Shown piece after piece: positions 1 to 5,759 of a stretch of DNA of 7,548 bases. The notes under the pieces were generated by a model. The model saw only the letters and a program-made list of their open reading frames with translations, was not told the DNA's origin and ran no database searches. Position 1 is the first letter of the stretch. Every line of letters begins with the position of its first letter. Location: contig JAAXUL010000192.1 of assembly GCA_013336035.1 (NCBI GenBank), positions 3,193 to 10,740 of the forward strand, written 5' to 3'. The DNA is from Chloroflexales bacterium. GTDB taxonomy: Bacteria > Chloroflexota > Chloroflexia > Chloroflexales > Chloroflexaceae. The position numbers were made by a program, and so were the translations under genes.

Positions 1-726
1 GAGCGCCAGGCCCGCGACCCGCTGCTCGACCTGGCCCTCTTCCGCGAGCGCGGCGCGGCCGCGGCCTGCGCCGTCAACGCCCTGGTCGGCTTCGCCCTGG
101 CCCTGGCGATCACCAACGTGCCTCTCTTCGTCAACACGCGCCTGCTGCTCTTCGAGGCGACCGAACCCGATGTGCTGCGCCGAGCCGCCTGGGACGCGGG
201 CTGGATCCTCTCGGCCCTCACCCTTACCATGGCCGCGGCGGCCTTCCCCGGCGGGCTGCTGGCGGGCCGCTGGGGCGACCGCGCCGTGATGGTGGCCGGG
301 CTGGCCCTGGCCCTCGCCGGCTACGGGCTGATGAGCCGCTGGTCCGCCGATACGCCGTACGGCCCGATGGTGGCCCACCTGGCCCTGGCCGGCGCGGGCC
401 TCGGGCTCGTGATCGCCCCCGCCGCCGACGCCGTGATCCGCGGCGCCGCCGACGAGCGGCGCGGCGCTGTGTCGGCGCTCGTGATCGCCCTGCGCCTGGT
501 CGGCATGACCATCGGCGTCGCCGTGCTGACTCTCTGGGGCGTGCAGCGCCAGGACGCCCTGCGCCGCGCCGGGGCCGCCGACCCGCTCGCCGCGACCGAC
601 CCGGCCCGCTTCCTGATGGAGGTCGCCGCGCGCGTGATCGGCGAGACCTTCCTCTTCGGCGTCGTCGCCCTGGCCCTGGCCCTGCTAGTCGCTCTGGCAA
701 TGCGTTCGCCGCGTAGCACGCCATAG
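1..726 (+). CDS. MFS transporter, DHA2/EmrB-like drug-efflux family, 3' part only
   Basis: This is the C-terminal 241 residues of a major facilitator transporter; the 5' part lies before the window, so the frame is open from base 1. It begins in a charged cytoplasmic stretch (residues 4-16, RDPLLDL followed by LFRERG) that resembles the central loop before the second half of 14-helix DHA2 proteins. Several hydrophobic helices follow. Between them is an MFS loop motif (GGLLAGRWGDR, about residues 84-94), then GLGLVIAP (133-140), an arginine- and glycine-rich helix (RLVGMTIGVAV, 165-175) and a last helix near 215-235. Members are proton-driven exporters of drugs or other small hydrophobic molecules in the cytoplasmic membrane; the substrate cannot be read from this sequence. 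The GTG at 118 is internal, not a start. Family call is firm at MFS level and moderately firm for DHA2. Confidence 0.85.
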   Translation, partial: ERQARDPLLDLALFRERGAAAACAVNALVGFALALAITNVPLFVNTRLLLFEATEPDVLRRAAWDAGWILSALTLTMAAAAFPGGLLAGRWGDRAVMVAGLALALAGYGLMSRWSADTPYGPMVAHLALAGAGLGLVIAPAADAVIRGAADERRGAVSALVIALRLVGMTIGVAVLTLWGVQRQDALRRAGAADPLAATDPARFLMEVAARVIGETFLFGVVALALALLVALAMRSPRSTP

Positions 727-755
727 GGGCGCGCCCGTGGCGATGAGGAGAAACT

Positions 756-1235
756 ATGCCAGCGCCGACAGATTGGCTCGACTCCCTGCTGATGCTGCCC
801 TGGGAGCTGGTGGGCCGCATCACGCTCGCCGCGATCCTGGGGGGGATGGTCGGCGGCGAGCGCGAGTATCATGGCCACACAGCCGGGCTGCGCACCAACA
901 TCCTCGTCGCGGTCGGATCCTGCCTCTTCACCATCCTTTCAATCTACGGTTTCCCCTCAGTCGATGAGACCACGCGCGATCCGGCCCGCCTGGCGGCCCA
1001 GATCGTCAGCGGCATCGGCTTCCTGGGCGCCGGGGCCGTGCTCCACGACAAAGATGGCGTGCGCGGCCTCACCACCGCCGCGACGATCTGGCTGATGGCC
1101 GCCATCGGCATCGCGGCAGGCGTGGGCAGCTACTTCCTCGCCATCATCACCACCACGATCACGATTATCGTCCTCGTGGCGCTCCTGCCTGTCAGCGAGC
1201 GGATCGCCAGGCACGGGCAAAAAATGGACGAGTGA
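756..1235 (+). CDS. MgtC/SapB family membrane protein, short form
   Basis: This 159-residue protein carries the MgtC/SapB signature almost complete: GGMVGGERE at 29-37, AGLRTN at 43-48, a long RDPARLAAQIVSGIGFLGAG block at 74-93 and VRGLTTAATIW at 102-112, set in four or five membrane helices. It ends soon after the last helix. It therefore lacks the roughly 80-residue cytoplasmic C-terminal domain of Salmonella MgtC and is the short SapB-like form. In pathogens MgtC is tied to survival at low magnesium and to inhibition of the F-type ATP synthase; in environmental bacteria the role is unknown, so a part in ion or membrane-energy balance is only a guess. The ATG is set by a good GAGGAG at 745-750. 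The gene lies 29 bases after the MFS gene with no promoter seen between them, so the two may share a transcript. Confidence 0.92.
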   Translation: MPAPTDWLDSLLMLPWELVGRITLAAILGGMVGGEREYHGHTAGLRTNILVAVGSCLFTILSIYGFPSVDETTRDPARLAAQIVSGIGFLGAGAVLHDKDGVRGLTTAATIWLMAAIGIAAGVGSYFLAIITTTITIIVLVALLPVSERIARHGQKMDE

Positions 1236-1251
1236 GCGGGGCCGCGGCGCA

Positions 1252-1281
1252 TTGACACGTGCCCCGGCGCCGTGTTACCAT
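1252..1281 (+). promoter_or_regulatory. Sigma-70-like promoter upstream of puhE
   Basis: A perfect TTGACA -35 box (1252-1257) is followed after 18 bases by TACCAT (1276-1281), four of six matches to the -10 consensus. It sits in the only AT-richer stretch between the MgtC-like gene and puhE. Initiation would fall near 1288, giving a leader of about 40 bases. No operator or repressor palindrome is evident. The match is by eye only. Confidence 0.55.
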
Positions 1282-1327
1282 CCATACAACAAAGCTTGCC
1301 TAAATGTAAAATCCGAGGTCCCGCCCG

Positions 1328-2119
1328 ATGCTCAGCCCGCCGCCCGCCTGGCTTACCGTCTACATCTACCCGCTAATAGCGGCGGTAGTGCTCTGGGCCG
1401 GCCTGACCGCCCTGGTCGCGGGGCTCAACCGGCGCGGGCCAGGCCCCGGGCGCATCGCCCTCGTCGTCGCCCTGCCGCTGCTGGCCCTGGCTCACCGCGA
1501 GCTATGGGCCACGAGCGCCGACGGCAGCCTCGCCGGCACCTACCGGGCCTTTATGGCCGGCACAGTGATCTGGGCATGGCACGAGCTAGCCTTCTACAGC
1601 GGGGTGCTCACCGGGCCCTGGCGCGCCCCCTGCCCAACCCACGCCCGCGGCCTGACCCGCTTCGGCTACGCGCTCGGCACCCATCTCTTCCACGAGCTGG
1701 CCGTGGTGGTCGAGCTGACGCTGATGCTCATGCTGCTGCGCGGCGGGACAAACGCCACAGGCCTGCTCGTCTTCGTCCTCAGCTGGGCGCTGCAGCACAG
1801 CGCCAAGCTCAATGTGCTGTTCGGCGTACCGGCGCTCAACGTCGATCTGTTCCCGCCCCACCTGCGCTACCTGGGCAGCTACTGGCGCCGCCGCACACCC
1901 CGCGGCTTCTTCCTCCCCTCGGTATCGGTCACCACCCTACTGGCGATCATGCTCTGGTCCGCCGCACACGCCCACAGCCTCGAGCCGGCCGGCGTGCGCC
2001 TGGCCCTGCTGGCGGCCCTGGTCAGCCTCGGCGCCGTCGAGCACTGGATGCTGGCCCTGCCGGGACGCCGGGTAGCCGCCGGGGTGCCCACAGCCGGAGC
2101 GCCCCACCCCGGCGAGTGA
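1328..2119 (+). CDS. puhE: Putative photosynthetic complex assembly protein PuhE (DUF3623)
   Basis: This 263-residue polytopic membrane protein has about seven hydrophobic segments. It shows the hallmark motifs of the PuhE/DUF3623 family in order: WAWHELAFYSG (82-92), TGPWRAPCP (95-103), HELAVVVE (122-129), SAKLNVLFGVP (158-168), HLRYLGSYWRRR (178-189) and a late EHW (238-240). In purple bacteria puhE lies with puhA, puhB, puhC and acsF and is linked to assembly of the reaction centre and light-harvesting complex; its exact biochemical role is not settled. The length matches the family. The ATG follows GAGG (1315-1318) at 9 bases. Here puhE is a lone photosynthesis gene with its own promoter, which fits the scattered photosynthesis genes of phototrophic Chloroflexota. 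Family assignment is strong; function is inferred from the family. Confidence 0.88.
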   Translation: MLSPPPAWLTVYIYPLIAAVVLWAGLTALVAGLNRRGPGPGRIALVVALPLLALAHRELWATSADGSLAGTYRAFMAGTVIWAWHELAFYSGVLTGPWRAPCPTHARGLTRFGYALGTHLFHELAVVVELTLMLMLLRGGTNATGLLVFVLSWALQHSAKLNVLFGVPALNVDLFPPHLRYLGSYWRRRTPRGFFLPSVSVTTLLAIMLWSAAHAHSLEPAGVRLALLAALVSLGAVEHWMLALPGRRVAAGVPTAGAPHPGE

Positions 2120-2135
2120 GCGCCCGACTCCCCTT

Positions 2136-2164
2136 TTGCACGTCCTTGCCCATTCGGGTATGAT
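2136..2164 (+). promoter_or_regulatory. Sigma-70-like promoter for the acyl-CoA synthetase operon
   Basis: TTGCAC (2136-2141) and TATGAT (2159-2164) are separated by exactly 17 bases. They lie in the 74-base gap between puhE and the synthetase gene. Initiation near 2171 would give a leader of only about 22 bases, most of it the ribosome binding site, so leader-based control is unlikely. This is the best promoter match in the window and probably starts the transcript running on to pyrD. Confidence 0.65.
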
Positions 2165-2193
2165 GGGAGGGCGCAGCGACTAAGGAGAGGTGG

Positions 2194-4284
2194 ATGCTCC
2201 AGGCGATCTTCGCTCCCCGGTCCGTCGCGGTGATCGGCGCATCGCCCGACCCGACCCGTCTCGGCCACACGGTTCTCAAGAATATTGTCGAGCACGGCTA
2301 CAGAGAGTCCGTCTTTCCCATCCATCCACGGGTCGCAGAGATACTCGGTCGTCGCGCTTACCCGAATGTCCTCGCTGTGCCCGAGCCGATCGACCTTGCG
2401 GTCATTGTCATCCCGCCCCAACACGTCCTGTCCGTCGTCGACGAGTGCGGTCAGAAAGGGGTAAAGGGCCTCGTGGTGATCACCGCCGGGTTTAAAGAGG
2501 TGGGCGGCGAGGGCAAAGAGCTCGAGCGGCAGCTCGTCAATAAGGTCAGGGCCTACGGGATGCGCATGATCGGCCCCAACAGCCTTGGCCTGATCGACAC
2601 CTACAGCTGCCTCAACGCCTCGTTCGCCGGCCTGATGCCCGATAGGGGCAACATTGCCCTGATGTCGCAGTCGGGCGCGATCTGCACCGCGATCCTCGAC
2701 TGGAGCAAGAGCCAGGGGATCGGCTTCTCGCGCTTTGTCTCGCTCGGCAACAAGGCCGATGTCGACGAGGTGGTGCTGCTGCACGCCTGGAACCGCGACC
2801 CGCAGAGTAAGGTCATCCTGGCCTACCTCGAGGATATCAGCGACGGCCCGGCCTTTATCGCCGCCGCCCGCGAGGTGACCCGCAACACGCCCGTGGTCGC
2901 GATCAAGAGCGGCACAACCACCGCGGGCAGCCTCGCCGCCGCCGCGCACACCGGCTCGCTCGCCGGCTCCGAGAATGCCTACGAGTCAGCCTTCGCCCAG
3001 AGCGGCATCCTGCGCGCCCGCACTGTCAGCGAGCTGTTCGACCTGGCGATGCTCTTCGCCTCGCAGCCTATGATCCAGGGCAATCGCGTCGCGATCGTCA
3101 CGAACTCGGGCGGGATGGGCATCATCGCCGCCGACGCCGTCGAGCACGGCAGCCTGAATATGGCCAGCTTTAGCCCTGCCACCATCGAGCGCCTGCACCA
3201 GCTCTTGCCATCCTCGGCCAATGTCTACAACCCCGTCGATGTGCTCGGCGACGCCCACAGCGACCGCTACCGGGCCGCGATCGGCGCCGCCCTGGCCGAC
3301 CCCGACGTCGATGGCCTGATCGTGCTGCTGACCCCGCAGGCGCAGAGCGATCTGGTCGCCACCGCCGAGGCCATCGCCGAGGTGGCCGCCCTCTACCCCA
3401 AGCCGGTCGTGACTAGCTTTATGGGCGGCTATAGCCTGGGCGCCGCCCTCGAGATGCTCCAGCACCACGGCATCCCCAACTACACCTTCCCCGAGCGGGC
3501 CGTGCAATCGCTGGCGGCGATGTCCCGCCACTACCAGCGCACGCGGCAGCCCGCCGCGGTCTACCGCAGCTACCAGGTCAACATCGCGCAGGTGCGGGCG
3601 ATCCTCGATGAGGCCCGCAGCGCCGGCCGCATCGAGCTGAGCGAGGGCGAGGTGCGCCTGGTGCTGGCGGCCTACGGCCTGCGCGTGCCCGAGAGCCGCC
3701 TGGCCCGCTCGCCCGAGGAGGCCGTCCAGCTGGCCGCCGAGCTGGGCTACCCGGTGGTGATGAAGATCTCGAGCTCGGACATCCTGCTCAAGAGCGAGAT
3801 CGGCGCCGTCAAGGTGGGCGTGGCCGACGCCGACGCCGCCCGCGACAGCTTTGAGCTAATCGACTACCGGGCCCACAAGTACTGGCCCGGCGCCCGCATC
3901 CGCGGCGTGCTCGTGCAAGAGTTGGTCCGCCCCGGGCGCGAGTTCCTGATCGCCGTGAGCCGCGACCCCCAGTTCGGCCCCCTGGTGGCCCTCGGCCTGA
4001 GCGGTGTCTACGTCGAGGTGTTTAAAGACGTGGCCTTCCGCATTGCCCCCATCAGCGAGCAAGAGGTCCAGGAGCAGATACGCTCGCTGCGGGCCTATCC
4101 ATTACTGCGAGGCGCGGGCGGCGACGCCCCGTCCGACATCGCCGCAATCGAGGATACGGTCCTCCGCGTCGGACAGCTGGTGATCGACTTCCCTGAGATC
4201 GTCGAGATCGACATCAATCCCCTGGTGGCCTACGGGCCTGGCGAGGGGACGGTCGTGCTTGACGCGCGGATTATTGTGCAGTAG
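2194..4284 (+). CDS. Fused ADP-forming acyl-CoA (acetate-CoA) synthetase-like protein, alpha-beta type
   Basis: These 696 residues combine both halves of an NDP-forming acyl-CoA synthetase. Residues 1-125 form a CoA-binding Rossmann domain (SVAVIGAS at 10-17). Two succinyl-CoA-ligase-like domains follow (GPNSLGL 127-133, SQSGA 158-162, SLGNKADVD 183-191), with the catalytic histidine H252 in AAHTGSLAGS. Residues from about 475 to 696 form the ATP-grasp domain (VVMKISS 521-527 with ATP-site Lys524, EIDINPL near the end). Relatives interconvert acyl-CoA + ADP + phosphate and free acid + CoA + ATP in the cytoplasm; acetate is the usual substrate, but it cannot be fixed from sequence. One oddity: the second active-site histidine, expected in the HKS/T motif, is L532 (DILLKSEIGAV). 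The ATG follows a strong AAGGAGAGG (2182-2190). It is followed by a BioD-like/DRTGG gene. A non-catalytic or regulatory acetyl-CoA-binding role is the alternative. Confidence 0.88.
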   Translation: MLQAIFAPRSVAVIGASPDPTRLGHTVLKNIVEHGYRESVFPIHPRVAEILGRRAYPNVLAVPEPIDLAVIVIPPQHVLSVVDECGQKGVKGLVVITAGFKEVGGEGKELERQLVNKVRAYGMRMIGPNSLGLIDTYSCLNASFAGLMPDRGNIALMSQSGAICTAILDWSKSQGIGFSRFVSLGNKADVDEVVLLHAWNRDPQSKVILAYLEDISDGPAFIAAAREVTRNTPVVAIKSGTTTAGSLAAAAHTGSLAGSENAYESAFAQSGILRARTVSELFDLAMLFASQPMIQGNRVAIVTNSGGMGIIAADAVEHGSLNMASFSPATIERLHQLLPSSANVYNPVDVLGDAHSDRYRAAIGAALADPDVDGLIVLLTPQAQSDLVATAEAIAEVAALYPKPVVTSFMGGYSLGAALEMLQHHGIPNYTFPERAVQSLAAMSRHYQRTRQPAAVYRSYQVNIAQVRAILDEARSAGRIELSEGEVRLVLAAYGLRVPESRLARSPEEAVQLAAELGYPVVMKISSSDILLKSEIGAVKVGVADADAARDSFELIDYRAHKYWPGARIRGVLVQELVRPGREFLIAVSRDPQFGPLVALGLSGVYVEVFKDVAFRIAPISEQEVQEQIRSLRAYPLLRGAGGDAPSDIAAIEDTVLRVGQLVIDFPEIVEIDINPLVAYGPGEGTVVLDARIIVQ

Positions 4285-4301
4285 TCTCAGTTCATCGTGG
4301 G

Positions 4302-4318
4302 TGGGCCGGCCCGGCCCA
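4302..4318. repeat. Intergenic GC-rich inverted repeat (stem-loop)
   Basis: TGGGCCG and CGGCCCA form a perfect 7-base inverted repeat around a 3-base GCC loop, in the 55-base gap between the acyl-CoA synthetase stop and the next start. All 14 stem positions but the outer pair are G or C, so an RNA hairpin would be stable. No T-run follows it, so it is not a standard intrinsic terminator. It ends 11 bases before the GGAGG of the next gene. It may protect mRNA ends or reduce read-through, or may be chance in GC-rich DNA. Confidence 0.4.
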
Positions 4319-4329
4319 GCGAGCGCTCC

Positions 4330-4334
4330 GGAGG
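4330..4334 (+). promoter_or_regulatory. Ribosome binding site that fixes the DRTGG-protein start
   Basis: GGAGG lies 5 bases before the ATG at 4340. The reading frame stays open further upstream to a GTG at 4259 inside the previous gene. The 27 residues so added are low-complexity, have no family match in the BioD-like fold and precede the natural beta-strand start (ATLYVAS). The ATG at 4340 is therefore preferred. Confidence 0.8.
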
Positions 4335-4339
4335 GGGCT

Positions 4340-5410
4340 ATGGCAACGCTCTATGTGGCCTCGACAGAGACCTTCGTCGGCAAAAGCGCCGTCTGCATTG
4401 GCCTGCTGCGGCGTATGCAGCGTGACGGGTTTAGCGTCGGCTATATGAAGCCGGTGAGCGTGTCGGTGGCCCACACCCCCGACTCGGTGATGGACGAGGA
4501 CGCCGCCTTCATCCGCGAGACGATCGGCCTCAACGCGACCCTTGACCAGATCGCCCCGGTCTTGATCACCCCCGGCGTGGTCGAGTCGATCCTGCGCGGC
4601 CAGGCCCCCACCTACACGCGCACCCTCCGCGACGCCTACCTCGCGATCTCCCGCCACAAGGATATCGTCGTCCTCGAGGGCACCAACACCTGGTCCGAGG
4701 GCGCCCTGGTCGACCTCACCGCCGACCAGGTGACCGACCTGCTCCAGGCCCCGGCCCTGCTTGTCACCCGCTACGTCACGACCCTCGACGTGGACACGAT
4801 CATCTCGGTGCAGCGCTACGTGGGCGACCGGCTCCTCGGTGTGCTGATCAACCAGATCGAGGAGCCCCAGATCGAGTTCGTGCAGAGCCGGGTGGCCCCC
4901 TTCCTCGAGGGCCGCGGCATCCCGGTCTTCGGGCTCTTGCCGCGCGACCCGATGCTGGCCGGGATCAGCGTCGACGAGCTGCTCGACCATATCGGCGGGC
5001 AGCTGATCGGCCAGCGCGCCTGGTGTACCCGCACCATCGAGTCGCTGATGATCGGCGCCATGGGCGCCGACGCCAGCCTCTCGTTCTTCCGCCGACGGGC
5101 CAATAAGGCCGTGATCACCGGCGGCGACCGCAGCGACCTGCAGCTCGCCGCCCTCGAGACCAGCACCAGCGCCCTGGTCCTCACGGGGAACTTCCGCCCC
5201 AGCCCCCAGGTGATCGACCGCGCCGAGGAGCGCCAGGTGCCGATCATCCTCGTCCCCGACGACACCCTGGCAACCGTGGACCGCGCCGAGCGCCTCTTCG
5301 GGCGCGTCCGCTTCCATAAGGCCAATAAGCTCCAGCGCTTCGCCGAGATGCTCGATGAGCACTTCAACTTCGAGCGCCTCTATGAGGCCATGGGCCTCCC
5401 TGTCGGGTAA
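4340..5410 (+). CDS. Phosphotransacetylase-like regulatory protein: BioD-like P-loop domain plus DRTGG domain
   Basis: This 356-residue protein matches the N-terminal, non-catalytic part of long phosphate acetyltransferases. Residues 1 to about 215 are a dethiobiotin-synthetase-like P-loop fold: Walker A-like STETFVGKS (8-16, Lys15), YMKPVS (35-40) and VLEGTNTW (111-118). Residues about 220-330 are a DRTGG domain with ITGGDRSD (259-266), LTGNF (281-285) and HKANK (326-330). The phosphotransacetylase catalytic domain is absent, and no such gene is nearby. In enteric Pta the equivalent region senses metabolites; unlike that protein, this one keeps a lysine-containing P-loop, so it may bind or hydrolyse nucleotide. 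Placement directly after an acyl-CoA synthetase suggests a regulatory or partner role in acetyl-CoA/acetate turnover (inference). It should be cytoplasmic. The domain call is strong; the function is unproven. Confidence 0.88.
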   Translation: MATLYVASTETFVGKSAVCIGLLRRMQRDGFSVGYMKPVSVSVAHTPDSVMDEDAAFIRETIGLNATLDQIAPVLITPGVVESILRGQAPTYTRTLRDAYLAISRHKDIVVLEGTNTWSEGALVDLTADQVTDLLQAPALLVTRYVTTLDVDTIISVQRYVGDRLLGVLINQIEEPQIEFVQSRVAPFLEGRGIPVFGLLPRDPMLAGISVDELLDHIGGQLIGQRAWCTRTIESLMIGAMGADASLSFFRRRANKAVITGGDRSDLQLAALETSTSALVLTGNFRPSPQVIDRAEERQVPIILVPDDTLATVDRAERLFGRVRFHKANKLQRFAEMLDEHFNFERLYEAMGLPVG

Positions 5411-5416
5411 GATAGT

Positions 5417-5752
5417 ATGTCAAACGACCCCGAGCAGATCGGGCCACTGGTCTTTGTCGAGAGCCCTGACTACCCCTACCCGTTCGAGGTGGAGCGACCG
5501 CCCCGCTTCTGGATGGAAGAGACGACGGGGATGCTCGCCGCCACGATCGAGGTGTATATGCGCGGCGAACGCCTTGAGCCCGCCCAGGTCGAGCTGATCA
5601 AGCTCTATCTGCGCCAGTACCTCGAGCGGGCCGTGATCGCCGCTGACGCCGACCGGCCTCGGCTCCTCGGCCGCATCGAGCGCCTGCGCACCGTCGGCGA
5701 TGTCGAGCGCCTGGCCGACAGCCTCTCTGAGGCCGGCGTCGAGCCGTTCTAG
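5417..5752 (+). CDS. Conserved-looking small soluble protein of unknown function
   Basis: This 111-residue protein is acidic to neutral, with no signal peptide or membrane segment. The N-terminal third is rich in Pro, Tyr and Trp (FVESPDYPYPF 13-23, PPRFWMEETTGML 28-40). The rest looks alpha-helical: a helix around 41-48, a segment of the form GERLEPAQVELIKLYLRQYL at 50-69 and a last helix near 94-106 ending in AGVEPF. Its pattern (FWM-ETG, then a helix, then LxPxQ and YLRQ) feels like a recurring bacterial family of 90-120 residues, but I cannot name it, and no function is proposed. The ATG is only 6 bases after the previous stop with a weak Shine-Dalgarno (GTAAGA region), implying translational coupling to the DRTGG protein. 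The next gene, pyrD, starts 7 bases after its stop. Codon use is normal for the window, so it is almost surely a real gene. Confidence 0.8.
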   Translation: MSNDPEQIGPLVFVESPDYPYPFEVERPPRFWMEETTGMLAATIEVYMRGERLEPAQVELIKLYLRQYLERAVIAADADRPRLLGRIERLRTVGDVERLADSLSEAGVEPF

Positions 5753-5755
5753 AGG
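5751..5755 (+). promoter_or_regulatory. Ribosome binding site that fixes the pyrD start
   Basis: AGAGG overlaps the stop codon of the 111-residue gene and lies 4 bases before the ATG at 5760. The same frame is open upstream to 5700. That longer start would overlap the previous gene by 53 bases and add 20 residues unlike the PyrD N-terminus, so 5760 is preferred. Confidence 0.7.
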
Positions 5756-5759
5756 CCTG

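Noticed and set aside
661..690. Short repeated GCCCTG units near the MFS gene end
   Set aside because: They encode Ala-Leu repeats in a membrane helix; this is ordinary codon repetition, not a tandem repeat element.
737..967. GTG-initiated 76-residue frame overlapping the MgtC-like start
   Set aside because: Out of frame with a strongly matching MgtC/SapB gene; Arg/Pro-rich shadow sequence.
2111..2137. Possible terminator after puhE (GGCG/CGCC pair then TTTT)
   Set aside because: The stem is only 4 bases, overlaps the stop codon region, and the T-run is 4 bases and separated from the stem; it more plausibly belongs to the -35 region of the next promoter.
1252..2163. 303-residue open frame on the + strand overlapping puhE
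   Set aside because: It is Arg/Pro/Ala-rich with no family pattern and is a +1 shadow of puhE, whose own frame shows the full DUF3623 motif set and a ribosome binding site.
1879..2949. Long minus-strand open frame (356 residues) across puhE and the synthetase
   Set aside because: Composition is that of an antisense shadow of GC-rich codons (Gly/Ala/His/Asp-rich); it crosses a promoter and two well-supported + strand genes.
3787..3789. Possibility that L532 reflects a frameshift or sequencing error in the synthetase
   Set aside because: The frame is uninterrupted and family-like on both sides of the codon. A change from CAC to CTC would need a single base miscall, which cannot be excluded but has no support here.
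4292..5362. 356-residue minus-strand open frame opposite the DRTGG protein
   Set aside because: Gly/Asp/Glu/His-rich antisense shadow; the + strand protein has clear motifs.
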